Positions 1-6,095 of a stretch of DNA of 7,265 nucleotides are shown here, in pieces. The DNA lies in contig JASFRI010000209.1 in assembly GCA_050115015.1 (NCBI GenBank), positions 1-7,265 on the forward strand. Direction: 5' to 3'. The notes beneath the pieces are model-generated. The model was not told the origin of the DNA. It did not search any database and saw only the letters and a list, made by a program, of their open reading frames with translations. The position numbers and the translations under genes were made by a program. The DNA comes from JASFRI01 sp050115015 (GTDB taxonomy: Bacteria; Acidobacteriota; Polarisedimenticolia; CBDVAL01). Every line of letters starts with the position of its first letter. Position 1 is the first letter of the stretch.

Positions 1-525
1 ACCCTCGAGCGGGACGACCGCATCGCCTTCTACATCAACCTCTACAACGCGACGATGGTGCAGGGCGTGGTCGACCGCTGGCGGCCGGACTACTCCCCGT
101 CGGAGGACGACTTCGCGATCTTCCGCGAGCCGCTGGTACGTCTCGACGGCCGCACCATCTCCCTGGACGAGCTGGAGAAGGGGATCCTGCTGCCAACGTT
201 CGACGAGCCGCGCCTGCACGTGGCGCTGGTGTGCGCCGCGGTGAGCTGCCCTCCGCTGATCCCGCGAGCCTACCTCGGTGAGGACCTCGACGCCGTCCTG
301 GAGGCCAACATGACGCGGTTCGTGAACGATCCCCGGCGGAACCGCATCGAGCCGGAGGCCCGCCGCCTGCGGCTGTCGCGGATCTTCGACTGGTACGCCG
401 GCGATTTCGGCGGTCCGGCGGCGGTGCCCGGCTACGTGAACCGGTACTTCGAGGGGCCCGACGTCCGGGGATTCGACGTGGGGTTCCTCGAGTACTCGTG
501 GAAGCTCAACGACGTCCCGCGGTAG
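1..525 (+). CDS. DUF547 domain-containing protein, 5'-truncated by the window edge
   Basis: The reading frame is open from base 1 to a TAG at 523-525 and encodes the last 174 residues. An internal ATG at 55 lies inside the conserved domain, so it is not the true start; the gene begins outside the window. Visible DUF547 hallmarks (fragment numbering) are FYINLYNA at 10-17, the ALVCAAVSCPPL block at 75-86 with its Ser-Cys-Pro-Pro, and the RIFDWYAGDF block near the C-terminus. DUF547 proteins are widespread in bacteria, usually carry an N-terminal export signal (it would be outside the window), and have no well-established biochemical activity. The conserved Asn, His and Cys residues have led to speculation about a papain-like or transglutaminase-like fold, but I cannot confirm that here. 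The gene converges on the AIM24-type gene with a 63-nt gap. Family assignment is confident; function is unknown. Confidence 0.88.
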   Translation, partial: TLERDDRIAFYINLYNATMVQGVVDRWRPDYSPSEDDFAIFREPLVRLDGRTISLDELEKGILLPTFDEPRLHVALVCAAVSCPPLIPRAYLGEDLDAVLEANMTRFVNDPRRNRIEPEARRLRLSRIFDWYAGDFGGPAAVPGYVNRYFEGPDVRGFDVGFLEYSWKLNDVPR

Positions 526-588
526 CCCGCCTCACCCGCCGCGCAGGACCCGGCGGCGGACGGGACCCGACTTCCGGACGGACCTCCC
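526..588. other. convergent intergenic gap with a weak hairpin
   Basis: These 63 nt separate two genes that end towards each other, so a terminator would be expected. The best inverted repeat I can find is CCGCCG at 536-541 with CGGCGG at 551-556 (6-bp stem, 9-nt loop). There is no T-run on either side, so it is not a standard intrinsic terminator. Rho-dependent termination, or a terminator I cannot recognise in such GC-rich sequence, remains possible. Confidence 0.2.
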
Positions 589-1383
589 TCAGTCGCCGTC
601 CAGGACGCGGCCCAGGCCGCCGAGGATCGAGCCCTCCCCCTTGGAGCGGCCGCCGGCCCGGGGCGCGTGGGCGAGGATGCGGTCGGCGAGGCGGCTGAAG
701 GGCAGGGACTGCAGCCAGACGTCTCCGGGGCCGCGCAGCGTCGCGAAGAACAGCCCCTCCCCGCCGAACAGGGCCGACTTGATCCCCCGGACGAACTGGA
801 TGTCGTAGTCGACGCTCGGCGACAGGCCGACGATGCAGCCCGTGTCCACCCGCAGCGTCTCGCCGGGCACCAGCGTCCGCTTCAGCAGCGTGCCGCCGGC
901 ATGGATGAACGCCATGCCGTCCCCTTCCAGGCTCTGCATGATGAAGCCCTCGCCGCCGAACAGCCCGACGCCGATCCGCTTCTGGAAGGCGATCCCGACG
1001 CTCACCCCCTTGGCGGCGCACAGGAAGGCGTCCTTCTGCACGATCAGCCGCCCGCCGACGTCGGGGAGGTAGGCGGGGATGATCTTCCCCGGATAGGGGG
1101 CGCCGAAGGCCACGCGCTTCTTGCCGCTGCCCTGGTTCGAGAAGACGGTCATGAACAGCGACTCACCGGTGAGCAGGCGCTTGCCCGCGCCCATGAGCGC
1201 CCCCAGGAATCCGCTGTTCTTCTCGGACCCGTCGCCGAAGATCGTCTCCATCTCGATCCCGTGGTCCATGTACATCATCGCCCCGGCCTCGGCGATGGCC
1301 GCTTCCTGGGGGTCCAGCTCCACCTCGACGAACTGCATGTCGTCGCCGTGAATCTCGAAGTCCACCTCGTGCATCGTCGGCAT
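589..1383 (-). CDS. AIM24 / TIGR00266-family protein (264 aa)
   Basis: The frame is open much further upstream, but the ATG at 1383 is preceded by a perfect AGGAGG six bases away, and translation from it gives an N-terminus (MPTMHEVDFEI...) that fits the family. The product is 264 residues, normal for TIGR00266 proteins. The family is named after yeast mitochondrial Aim24 and folds into a TRAP-like beta structure; its bacterial role is not established. Visible features: an E-A-G-A-M-MYMD segment at 32-40; a Gly-rich stretch at 50-73 leading to LTGESLFMTVF; a QKDAFLCA strand at 116-123; and two copies of an LFGGEG turn, at 141-146 and 205-210, each followed by a hydrophobic beta strand, consistent with internal duplication. 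The C-terminal 25 residues are Gly/Arg-rich and probably disordered. There is no signal peptide or membrane segment, so it is probably cytoplasmic. It is divergent from the GT2 gene and probably not part of the glycan operon. Family is confident; function is unknown. Confidence 0.9.
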   Translation of the reverse strand: MPTMHEVDFEIHGDDMQFVEVELDPQEAAIAEAGAMMYMDHGIEMETIFGDGSEKNSGFLGALMGAGKRLLTGESLFMTVFSNQGSGKKRVAFGAPYPGKIIPAYLPDVGGRLIVQKDAFLCAAKGVSVGIAFQKRIGVGLFGGEGFIMQSLEGDGMAFIHAGGTLLKRTLVPGETLRVDTGCIVGLSPSVDYDIQFVRGIKSALFGGEGLFFATLRGPGDVWLQSLPFSRLADRILAHAPRAGGRSKGEGSILGGLGRVLDGD

Positions 1384-1389
1384 CGGATT

Positions 1390-1395
1390 CCTCCT
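1390..1395 (-). promoter_or_regulatory. Shine-Dalgarno site that fixes the AIM24-type start
   Basis: On the minus strand this reads AGGAGG, a perfect anti-16S match, followed by a 6-nt spacer and then the ATG at 1383. It argues against the longer open frame that extends back to about 1755, which would run through the intergenic region and antisense to the start of the GT2 gene. Confidence 0.85.
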
Positions 1396-1405
1396 GGAGA
1401 TCGTC

Positions 1406-1414
1406 ATCCTAGCA
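1406..1414 (-). promoter_or_regulatory. possible extended -10 promoter for the AIM24-type gene
   Basis: The minus strand reads TGC-TAGGAT: a TGn extension followed by a -10-like hexamer with 4 of 6 consensus bases. Transcription would start near 1399, leaving a leader of about 16 nt that contains the AGGAGG site. I see no good -35 box at 16-18 bp, which is tolerated for extended -10 promoters. Prediction by eye only. Confidence 0.33.
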
Positions 1415-1415
1415 T

Positions 1416-1480
1416 GGTGCCCGACCTCTCCGGCCTCGCCCTCTTCCCTACGAGAAAACCGCGCCGACGTTCCGGGCACC
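1416..1480. repeat. 8-bp inverted repeat spanning the divergent promoter region
   Basis: GGTGCCCG at 1416-1423 and CGGGCACC at 1473-1480 are exact reverse complements, separated by 49 bp. The left arm lies directly upstream of the predicted extended -10 of the minus-strand gene. The right arm ends one base before the predicted -35 box of the GT2 promoter. This placement would suit two half-sites for one regulator. By rough estimate, an 8-bp pair somewhere in a 166-bp region of this GC content is not rare by chance, so the placement is the main argument. Confidence 0.35.
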
Positions 1481-1510
1481 TTGCGCGGGATCGGGCCCCT
1501 GACGTATCTT
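1481..1510 (+). promoter_or_regulatory. possible promoter of the GT2-GT4 operon
   Basis: A -35-like TTGCGC (1481-1486) and a -10-like TATCTT (1505-1510) are separated by 18 bp. They match the sigma-70 consensus at 3 and 4 positions, including the important TTG and the TA...T. Transcription would begin near 1516-1517, giving a leader of about 33 nt before the ATG at 1550. A 12-bp GC palindrome (CGGCCCGGGCCG, 1518-1529) sits at the predicted start of the transcript. If this is right, the TTG at 1481 is part of the promoter and not a start codon. Confidence 0.4.
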
Positions 1511-1549
1511 CGCCTCCCGGCCCGGGCCGTGCCCCGGCGGACCCGCTCG

Positions 1550-2611
1550 ATGACCCCGTCCTCCCCCAAGGTTTCGGTCCTCCTCCCCGTCCACGACGGG
1601 GAACGCTTCGTCCGCGAGGCGGCCGAGAGCATCCTGGCGCAGACGTTCCGCGACCTCGAGCTGATCCTCGTCGACGACGGCTCTACCGACGGGACCCCCG
1701 GGATCCTGGACACCCTCCGGGACCCACGGATCGTGCGGCTGCGCAACGACCGCAATCTCGGCTTCGCCCCCTCCCTGAACCGCGGGCTCGGCGCGGCACG
1801 GGGGATCTACCTGGCGCGGATGGACGCCGACGACGTCAGCCTGCCCGATCGCCTGGGCGATCAGGTCGAGCACCTCGACCGGCATCCCGGGGTGGGGCTG
1901 GTGGCGACCGACCACGCCCTGATGGACGCCCCGGGCCGCGCCGCCCTCGGCCGGCCGGTCGGCGGCCCCGAGGTGGAGTGGCGCCTGTTCTGGGAGAACC
2001 CGATCGCGCACCCGTCGGTCATGGTCCGCACGGAACTGCTGCGGCGCTGCGGCGGCTACTCCGAGTCCTTCCGGCACTACGCGGAGGATCTGGACCTCTG
2101 GTTCCGCCTCGGCGATCGCACCGAGCTGGCCATCCTCGGCAGGATCCTCGTGCTCCTGCGCAAGCACGACCGGAACGTGACGGTGGTGGGGGAACCGCCT
2201 CACATCGAGGAGGTCGCGGCCCTGGTGCGGGACCGCCTGGGTCACTGTCTGGGCCGCGCTCCGGACGACACGGCGGTGCGCCTGCTCCGGCGCCTGCCGC
2301 TGCGGGCGCCGGCGACCGCGGAGGACCTGGTCGCCGCGGCGGACCTCCTCCGGACGGCGAATGCCTGGATCGCCGTCCGTCATCGGGACCGGCCGGCGGA
2401 GCTCGCGCGCATCCGCGCGGACCATGCGCGCCGCCTCGTGCGGCTCGTCCGGCTGCGGGTGCCGCGTCCCCGCCGCCAGGCGCTGCGCCTCCTCCGCGGG
2501 GCGGCGACGCTCTCCCCCGGGGTGGCGCTCTCGCCTCGCGGGCTGCTGGCGGCGCGGGATGCCCTGCTGGGCCCCCGGGGCGTGCGGCCGCCGGTGGTGG
2601 GGCGGGACTGA
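1550..2611 (+). CDS. glycosyltransferase family 2 (GT-A fold), 353 aa
   Basis: Inverting or retaining sugar transfer from a nucleotide-sugar donor to a growing surface glycan is the expected role. The N-terminal half is a textbook GT2 domain: VSVLLPVHDG at 8-17, the SILAQTF segment at 27-33, the nucleotide-binding VDDGSTDGT at 41-49, NLGFAPSLNRGL at 69-80, the metal-binding DXD in RMDADD at 90-95, the acceptor-region NPIAHPSVM at 150-158, and the catalytic ED at 179-180 in YAEDLDLWFRL. After about residue 215 no family motif is visible. Residues 287-316 form a strongly basic, Leu/Val-rich segment that could lie on the inner membrane surface. There is no transmembrane helix. I chose the ATG at 1550 because the family fold begins seven residues later; an in-frame TTG at 1481 probably belongs to the promoter. 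A weak GGCGGA lies 8 nt upstream. The GT4 gene follows after 8 nt. Sugar specificity cannot be read from the sequence. Confidence 0.93.
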   Translation: MTPSSPKVSVLLPVHDGERFVREAAESILAQTFRDLELILVDDGSTDGTPGILDTLRDPRIVRLRNDRNLGFAPSLNRGLGAARGIYLARMDADDVSLPDRLGDQVEHLDRHPGVGLVATDHALMDAPGRAALGRPVGGPEVEWRLFWENPIAHPSVMVRTELLRRCGGYSESFRHYAEDLDLWFRLGDRTELAILGRILVLLRKHDRNVTVVGEPPHIEEVAALVRDRLGHCLGRAPDDTAVRLLRRLPLRAPATAEDLVAAADLLRTANAWIAVRHRDRPAELARIRADHARRLVRLVRLRVPRPRRQALRLLRGAATLSPGVALSPRGLLAARDALLGPRGVRPPVVGRD

Positions 2612-2613
2612 GG
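2610..2613 (+). promoter_or_regulatory. ribosome-binding site overlapping the GT2 stop codon
   Basis: GAGG overlaps the last two bases of the TGA that ends the GT2 gene and is followed by 6 nt and the ATG at 2620. This fixes the GT4 start and suggests that ribosomes finishing GT2 can restart on GT4. Confidence 0.7.
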
Positions 2614-2619
2614 CGCGCC

Positions 2620-3762
2620 ATGCGGCTGCTCTGCGTCTCCCATGCCGCCACCACCGAGGGGGCGGAGCGGGTCCTCGCCGAGGCGGCGGCGGGGCTGGCG
2701 GGCCGCGGCGTCGAGGTCGAGGTGGTGCTCCCCGGGGAGGGTCCCCTCGGCGATCTGCTCGCCGGCCAGGGTGCCGCCGTCCGGATCCTCCCGCACCGGC
2801 CCTGGACCCGGGGGGGCCGGCTCCCCCGCGGGCGCGGGCGCGCCTGGCGGGAGAACCTGCGGCGGGCGGTGCCGGCGATCCGGCAGCGCCTGGAGGCCTG
2901 GCCCGCCGACGTCGTGATGACGAACACCCTCACCGTTCCCGCGGGGGCCCTGGCCTGCCGGGGGACCGGCGTGCCGCACGTCTGGTACGTTCACGAGCTG
3001 ATGGACCCCGCCCACGGGCTGCGCTTCGATCTGGGGCGGTCTCTCAGCCTGCGGCTCGTGGACCGCCTGTCCCGCAGGATCCTCGTCAACTCCTCCACGA
3101 CCCGGGACGCGTTCGCCGGCGTGTTCCCCGCCGGCAAGGTGGACGTCATCGAGCCGGCGGTCCCCGTACCGGACCTTCCCGCCGGCGACGCGCCCCCGGG
3201 TCCGGAGCTCCGCTGCATCGTCGTGGGCAACCTCCGGGAGGGCAAGCGACAGGAGGAGGCGATCCGCGCGGCGGCGCGGCTGCAGGAGCGCGGCGTGCCC
3301 GTGCGCCTCACGCTGCTCGGGGACGAGGATCCGTCCTACGGTCGGACGCTCCGGGGCCTCGCCGCGGATCTGCAGCTCACCGGCGCGGTCCGGTTCCTGC
3401 CGCACGTCCCGGACCCCTTCCCGGAGATGGCCGCGGCCCACGTCGTCGTGGTCTGCTCGCGGCAGGAGTCCTTCGGGCGCGTGGTGGTCGAGGGGATGAA
3501 GCTCGGCCGGCCCGTGGTCGGCGCCGACAGCGGCGGCGTCGCCGGCCTGCTCCGGGAGAGCGGCACGGGACGCCTCTACCGCCCCGGGGACGCGGACGAC
3601 CTCGCCCGGGCGCTGGAGGACCTCCACCGGGATCCGGAGGAGCGGGAACGGCTGGGGCGGGAGGGGCGCGCCTGGGCGCGAGGCCGCTTCACGCCGGACC
3701 GTTTCACCGACGCGCTGCTTACCGCCCTGGACCGCGCCCGGGCCGCCGGCGGGTCAGCCTGA
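2620..3762 (+). CDS. glycosyltransferase family 4 (GT-B fold), 380 aa
   Basis: This is a retaining GT4 enzyme of the kind that adds sugars to O-antigen, capsule or exopolysaccharide precursors in the cytoplasm. From the ATG at 2620 the protein begins MRLLCVSHAATTEGAERVL, the usual N-terminal Rossmann strand and GAE motif. The acceptor domain continues through VHEL at 124-127 and a linker strand ending in NSSTT at 157-161. The donor domain starts with VGNLREGKRQE at 202-212 (the family's 'G...KG/KR' strand) and includes a TLLGDED strand, a LPHVPD loop, and the catalytic EX7E pair at E283 and E291 within ESFGRVVVEGMKLGRPVV. The length is normal. The open frame extends far upstream (to 667), but only because stops are rare in this GC-rich DNA. 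The stop TGA at 3760-3762 lies inside the end of the convergent GT10 gene. Donor sugar and linkage cannot be predicted. Confidence 0.93.
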   Translation: MRLLCVSHAATTEGAERVLAEAAAGLAGRGVEVEVVLPGEGPLGDLLAGQGAAVRILPHRPWTRGGRLPRGRGRAWRENLRRAVPAIRQRLEAWPADVVMTNTLTVPAGALACRGTGVPHVWYVHELMDPAHGLRFDLGRSLSLRLVDRLSRRILVNSSTTRDAFAGVFPAGKVDVIEPAVPVPDLPAGDAPPGPELRCIVVGNLREGKRQEEAIRAAARLQERGVPVRLTLLGDEDPSYGRTLRGLAADLQLTGAVRFLPHVPDPFPEMAAAHVVVVCSRQESFGRVVVEGMKLGRPVVGADSGGVAGLLRESGTGRLYRPGDADDLARALEDLHRDPEERERLGREGRAWARGRFTPDRFTDALLTALDRARAAGGSA

Positions 3763-4803
3763 TCCGGCATCCATCGCCGGAGCCAGGCCCAGCCCCCGGA
3801 AGACCGTCTCGCAGAAGGCCGGCGAGAGGAAGCGCGCGAAGCGCTCCCCCGCGAGGTACTCCCCCATGGCGGCGCGATGGCGCCCGTAGGCCCCGGCGTC
3901 CATGGACATCAGGTGGTCCGCCAGCTCCGCATCGGAGCCGAACCTCCGGCGGTCGACGAACGCCGCCGGGTCCACGTAATCCTCCACGTTCGACGCCCCG
4001 AGGTAGACCGGCACGCAGTCCGCCCGCATGCAGTCGAAGATCTTCTCGGTGATCCAGCCCGGCTCGCCGCGCATGTTCTCGTAGCAGATGGCGAAGCGAT
4101 AGCGCGGGAAGACCTCCCACTTGTGCCGGACCGTACCGCGGTAGGACGGGAAGGGCCGCCCGGCGTGCCCCGCGTCCCAGCCCACGCCGAACAGATCGAA
4201 GGCGTCGGGGCAGTGTTCCTCGAAGTGCCGGATGGCGGCCACGCGATCCGAGTAGAGCTCCTGCGGGTGCTCCGAGGACTTGTTGGCGGAGATGTTGACC
4301 AGGAGCTTCCTGTCCGCGAACGGCACCGGCGGCGTCTCCGGGAACGTCGCGGTGATGGGCCAGTGGAACTTGTGGTAGCGCCGGCCGTCCACGTAGCGGT
4401 CGTTCCAGGTGAAGATGCAGGAGAAGGCCGCGTGCACCTCGGGGCTCCAGTTGCGCGGCCATACCACCGGGGGCTCGCCGGTGAACAGGACGGCACGCTC
4501 CCGCATCCCGGCGCGGACCACGTCCCGGAACAGCGAGCGGCGCGGCGGGTCGCCGCGCAGGCGCCTCCGGATCGCCCGGGCCACGCCGCGCATCGCGCCG
4601 TCGGGAGGATCGTCGTAGAAGTCCCAGAACAGGATGCGCTCGCAACCCTCCACGGGATGGTCGTCGGCGGTGAGGAGCTCGTAGCCGGCGGCCCGCAGCC
4701 GATCCCGCAGGCGGATGAACGGCTCGAGGACCGCATCCCGGGCCCCGGCGTCGAACAGCGTCCCGTTCCCGTGGCCGGGGAACTCGATGAGAATGCGCCT
4801 CAT
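3754..4803 (-). CDS. GT10-family glycosyltransferase, alpha-1,3-fucosyltransferase-like (349 aa)
   Basis: GT10 enzymes are GT-B fold, inverting transferases best known for moving fucose from GDP-fucose onto N-acetylglucosamine, as in Lewis antigen synthesis. The signature lies in the C-terminal half: RYRFAICYEN at 234-243, then G249-W-I-T-E-K-I255 and V264-P-V-Y-L-G-A-S-N272. These correspond to the family's F-x-I-x-x-E-N, T-E-K-I and V-P-x-Y-x-G-x-x-N elements that bind the nucleotide sugar. The NISANKSS block at 170-177 and FDLFGVGW at 202-209 also fit. The N-terminal half (1-160) is less conserved, as expected for an acceptor domain. There is no signal peptide or membrane segment. The ATG at 4803 overlaps the TGA of the Wzt gene (ATGA), and no well-spaced Shine-Dalgarno site is visible, so translation is probably coupled. 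The last 9 bp overlap the GT4 gene. Fucose is the likely donor but bacterial GT10 relatives may use others. Confidence 0.88.
   Translation of the reverse strand: MRRILIEFPGHGNGTLFDAGARDAVLEPFIRLRDRLRAAGYELLTADDHPVEGCERILFWDFYDDPPDGAMRGVARAIRRRLRGDPPRRSLFRDVVRAGMRERAVLFTGEPPVVWPRNWSPEVHAAFSCIFTWNDRYVDGRRYHKFHWPITATFPETPPVPFADRKLLVNISANKSSEHPQELYSDRVAAIRHFEEHCPDAFDLFGVGWDAGHAGRPFPSYRGTVRHKWEVFPRYRFAICYENMRGEPGWITEKIFDCMRADCVPVYLGASNVEDYVDPAAFVDRRRFGSDAELADHLMSMDAGAYGRHRAAMGEYLAGERFARFLSPAFCETVFRGLGLAPAMDAGSG
3763..3781. terminator. candidate hairpin just after the GT4 stop codon
   Basis: TCCGGC (3763-3768) and GCCGGA (3776-3781) are perfect inverted repeats around a 7-nt loop, beginning one base after the GT4 stop. 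No T-run follows, and the hairpin lies within the last codons of the GT10 gene on the other strand. It might help end or protect the plus-strand transcript, but it could equally be coding-sequence coincidence. Confidence 0.2.
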
Positions 4804-6092
4804 CCCTGCGCCATCGGCGCGCTCTCGGCGTCGGCCCGGTGCTCCCAGGATCCGTCCACCATCACGGCGGCGTTGAGCCCGCCCCGGTACTCGAAGCCGG
4901 AGCCGAAGAAGTCGCCGTCGCAGACCTCGAAGCCCGCGACCCCCTCCACCGCGTCCAGCAGGGTCATGCCCCGGTCCCGGGACAGGTGCAGGTCCACCTG
5001 GTAGTCGCCGGCGCTCAGGGGGAGCCGGGGCACGTGGAAGCGGAACTCCCCGCGGCCCTCGAGGCGGAAGGGGGCGCCGGTCAACAGGTTGTGATGGTAA
5101 AAGACGCGGGTCCCCAGGACGTTCCGCACCGAGAGCGTGCTGGAGATCGCCTCCAGCGGGACGGCCGGATCCAGGACCTCGTAGGCCAGCACGAAGGTGC
5201 AGGACTTGCCGTTCGGCACGGTGACCCGGGGCGCCCCGTCCGCGTCCTCCACGTGGAAGGACGTGAAGCGCACCACCTTCCCCCCCTTGCGCCCCTCCAC
5301 GTCGGTAAGGTCCTGCACCGCGGCGCGGCTCCGGTCGCCCCGCAGGTAGCGGTCCACCGCCGGCTCGATGCCGCCGTCGAAGACGATGCGGCCCGCGTCC
5401 AGCACGATCCCCCGGTCACACAAGGCCTGCACCGCCGCCATGGCATGGCTCACGAACAGCACGGTCCGGCCCTGCTTGCCAATCTCCCCCATCTTCCCCA
5501 GGCACTTGCGCTGGAAGCGATGGTCCCCCACGGCCAGCACCTCGTCCACCAGGAGGATCTCCGTCTCCAGGTGGGCGGCCACCGCGAAGGCCAGCCGGAC
5601 GTACATGCCGCTGGAGTAGCGCTTCACCGGGGTGTCGAGGAAGCGCTCGACCTCGGCGAAGGCGACGATCTCGTCGAACTTCCGCCGGATCTCGGCCCGG
5701 CTCATCCCCAGGATGGCACCGTTCAGGTAGAGGTTCTCCCGGCCGGTCAGCTCCGGGTGGAAGCCGGTGCCCACCTCCAGCAGGGAGCCGATCCGCCCGC
5801 GGATGCGGGCCTCCCCCTCGGTGGGCTCGGTGATCCGGGAGAGCACCTTCAGCAGCGTGCTCTTCCCGGCGCCGTTCCGCCCGATGATCCCGACGACCTC
5901 GCCCTGGCGCACCTCGAAGCCCACCTCGCGCAGGGCCCAGAGGATGTCGGTCCGGGGCCGGGCCCCCCGCAGCACCCGCCAGGGGACGGCGGTGGCGTCC
6001 AGGAGCGCCTCCCGGAGGGTCGCGTAGCGATCCCGGCGCCCCAGCCGGTAGCACTTGCCCAGCCCCTCGGCGCGCAGCGCGATCGGGCTCAT
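4800..6092 (-). CDS. wzt: Wzt-type polysaccharide ABC transporter ATPase with C-terminal glycan-binding domain (430 aa)
   Basis: This is the ATP-hydrolysing subunit that, with the Wzm-type permease encoded just upstream, exports a lipid-linked polysaccharide across the inner membrane. The ATPase domain covers about 1-250: the Wzt-typical insert at 18-50 (RYATLREALLDA...), Walker A G71-R-N-G-A-G-K-S-T79, the EVGTGFHPELTGREN segment at 106-120, signature YSSGM at 159-163 (the usual Wzt variant of LSGGQ), Walker B ILLVDE at 179-184 and the switch His216 in FVSH. Residues about 270-410 form a beta-rich Wzt C-terminal domain, with LSAGDYQVDLHLS at 359-371 and FEV at 388-390. In E. coli O8/O9a-type exporters this domain binds the capped end of the O-antigen. 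The ATG at 6092 lies 3 nt after the Wzm stop with only a weak ribosome site (GGTG), and the gene overlaps GT10 by 4 nt, so all three are likely co-translated. Confidence 0.95.
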   Translation of the reverse strand: MSPIALRAEGLGKCYRLGRRDRYATLREALLDATAVPWRVLRGARPRTDILWALREVGFEVRQGEVVGIIGRNGAGKSTLLKVLSRITEPTEGEARIRGRIGSLLEVGTGFHPELTGRENLYLNGAILGMSRAEIRRKFDEIVAFAEVERFLDTPVKRYSSGMYVRLAFAVAAHLETEILLVDEVLAVGDHRFQRKCLGKMGEIGKQGRTVLFVSHAMAAVQALCDRGIVLDAGRIVFDGGIEPAVDRYLRGDRSRAAVQDLTDVEGRKGGKVVRFTSFHVEDADGAPRVTVPNGKSCTFVLAYEVLDPAVPLEAISSTLSVRNVLGTRVFYHHNLLTGAPFRLEGRGEFRFHVPRLPLSAGDYQVDLHLSRDRGMTLLDAVEGVAGFEVCDGDFFGSGFEYRGGLNAAVMVDGSWEHRADAESAPMAQG

Positions 6093-6095
6093 CGC

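Noticed and set aside
498..698. Small plus-strand open frame across the convergent gap.
   Set aside because: It overlaps the ends of two real genes, is almost wholly Arg/Gly/Pro and has no ribosome-binding site.
1481..1549. TTG at 1481 as the start of the GT2 gene, adding 23 residues.
   Set aside because: The added residues are Arg/Pro-rich and precede a normal GT2 N-terminus. The TTG fits better as part of a -35 box 18 bp from TATCTT, and the ATG at 1550 starts the protein seven residues before its first core strand.
667..2619. Very long plus-strand open frame (667-3762) running antisense to the AIM24-type gene and across the GT2 gene before becoming the GT4 gene.
   Set aside because: Only the part from 2620 shows protein-family motifs. 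The upstream translation is a low-complexity mix rich in Pro, Arg, Ala and His, as expected from an out-of-frame reading of GC-rich genes with few stop codons.
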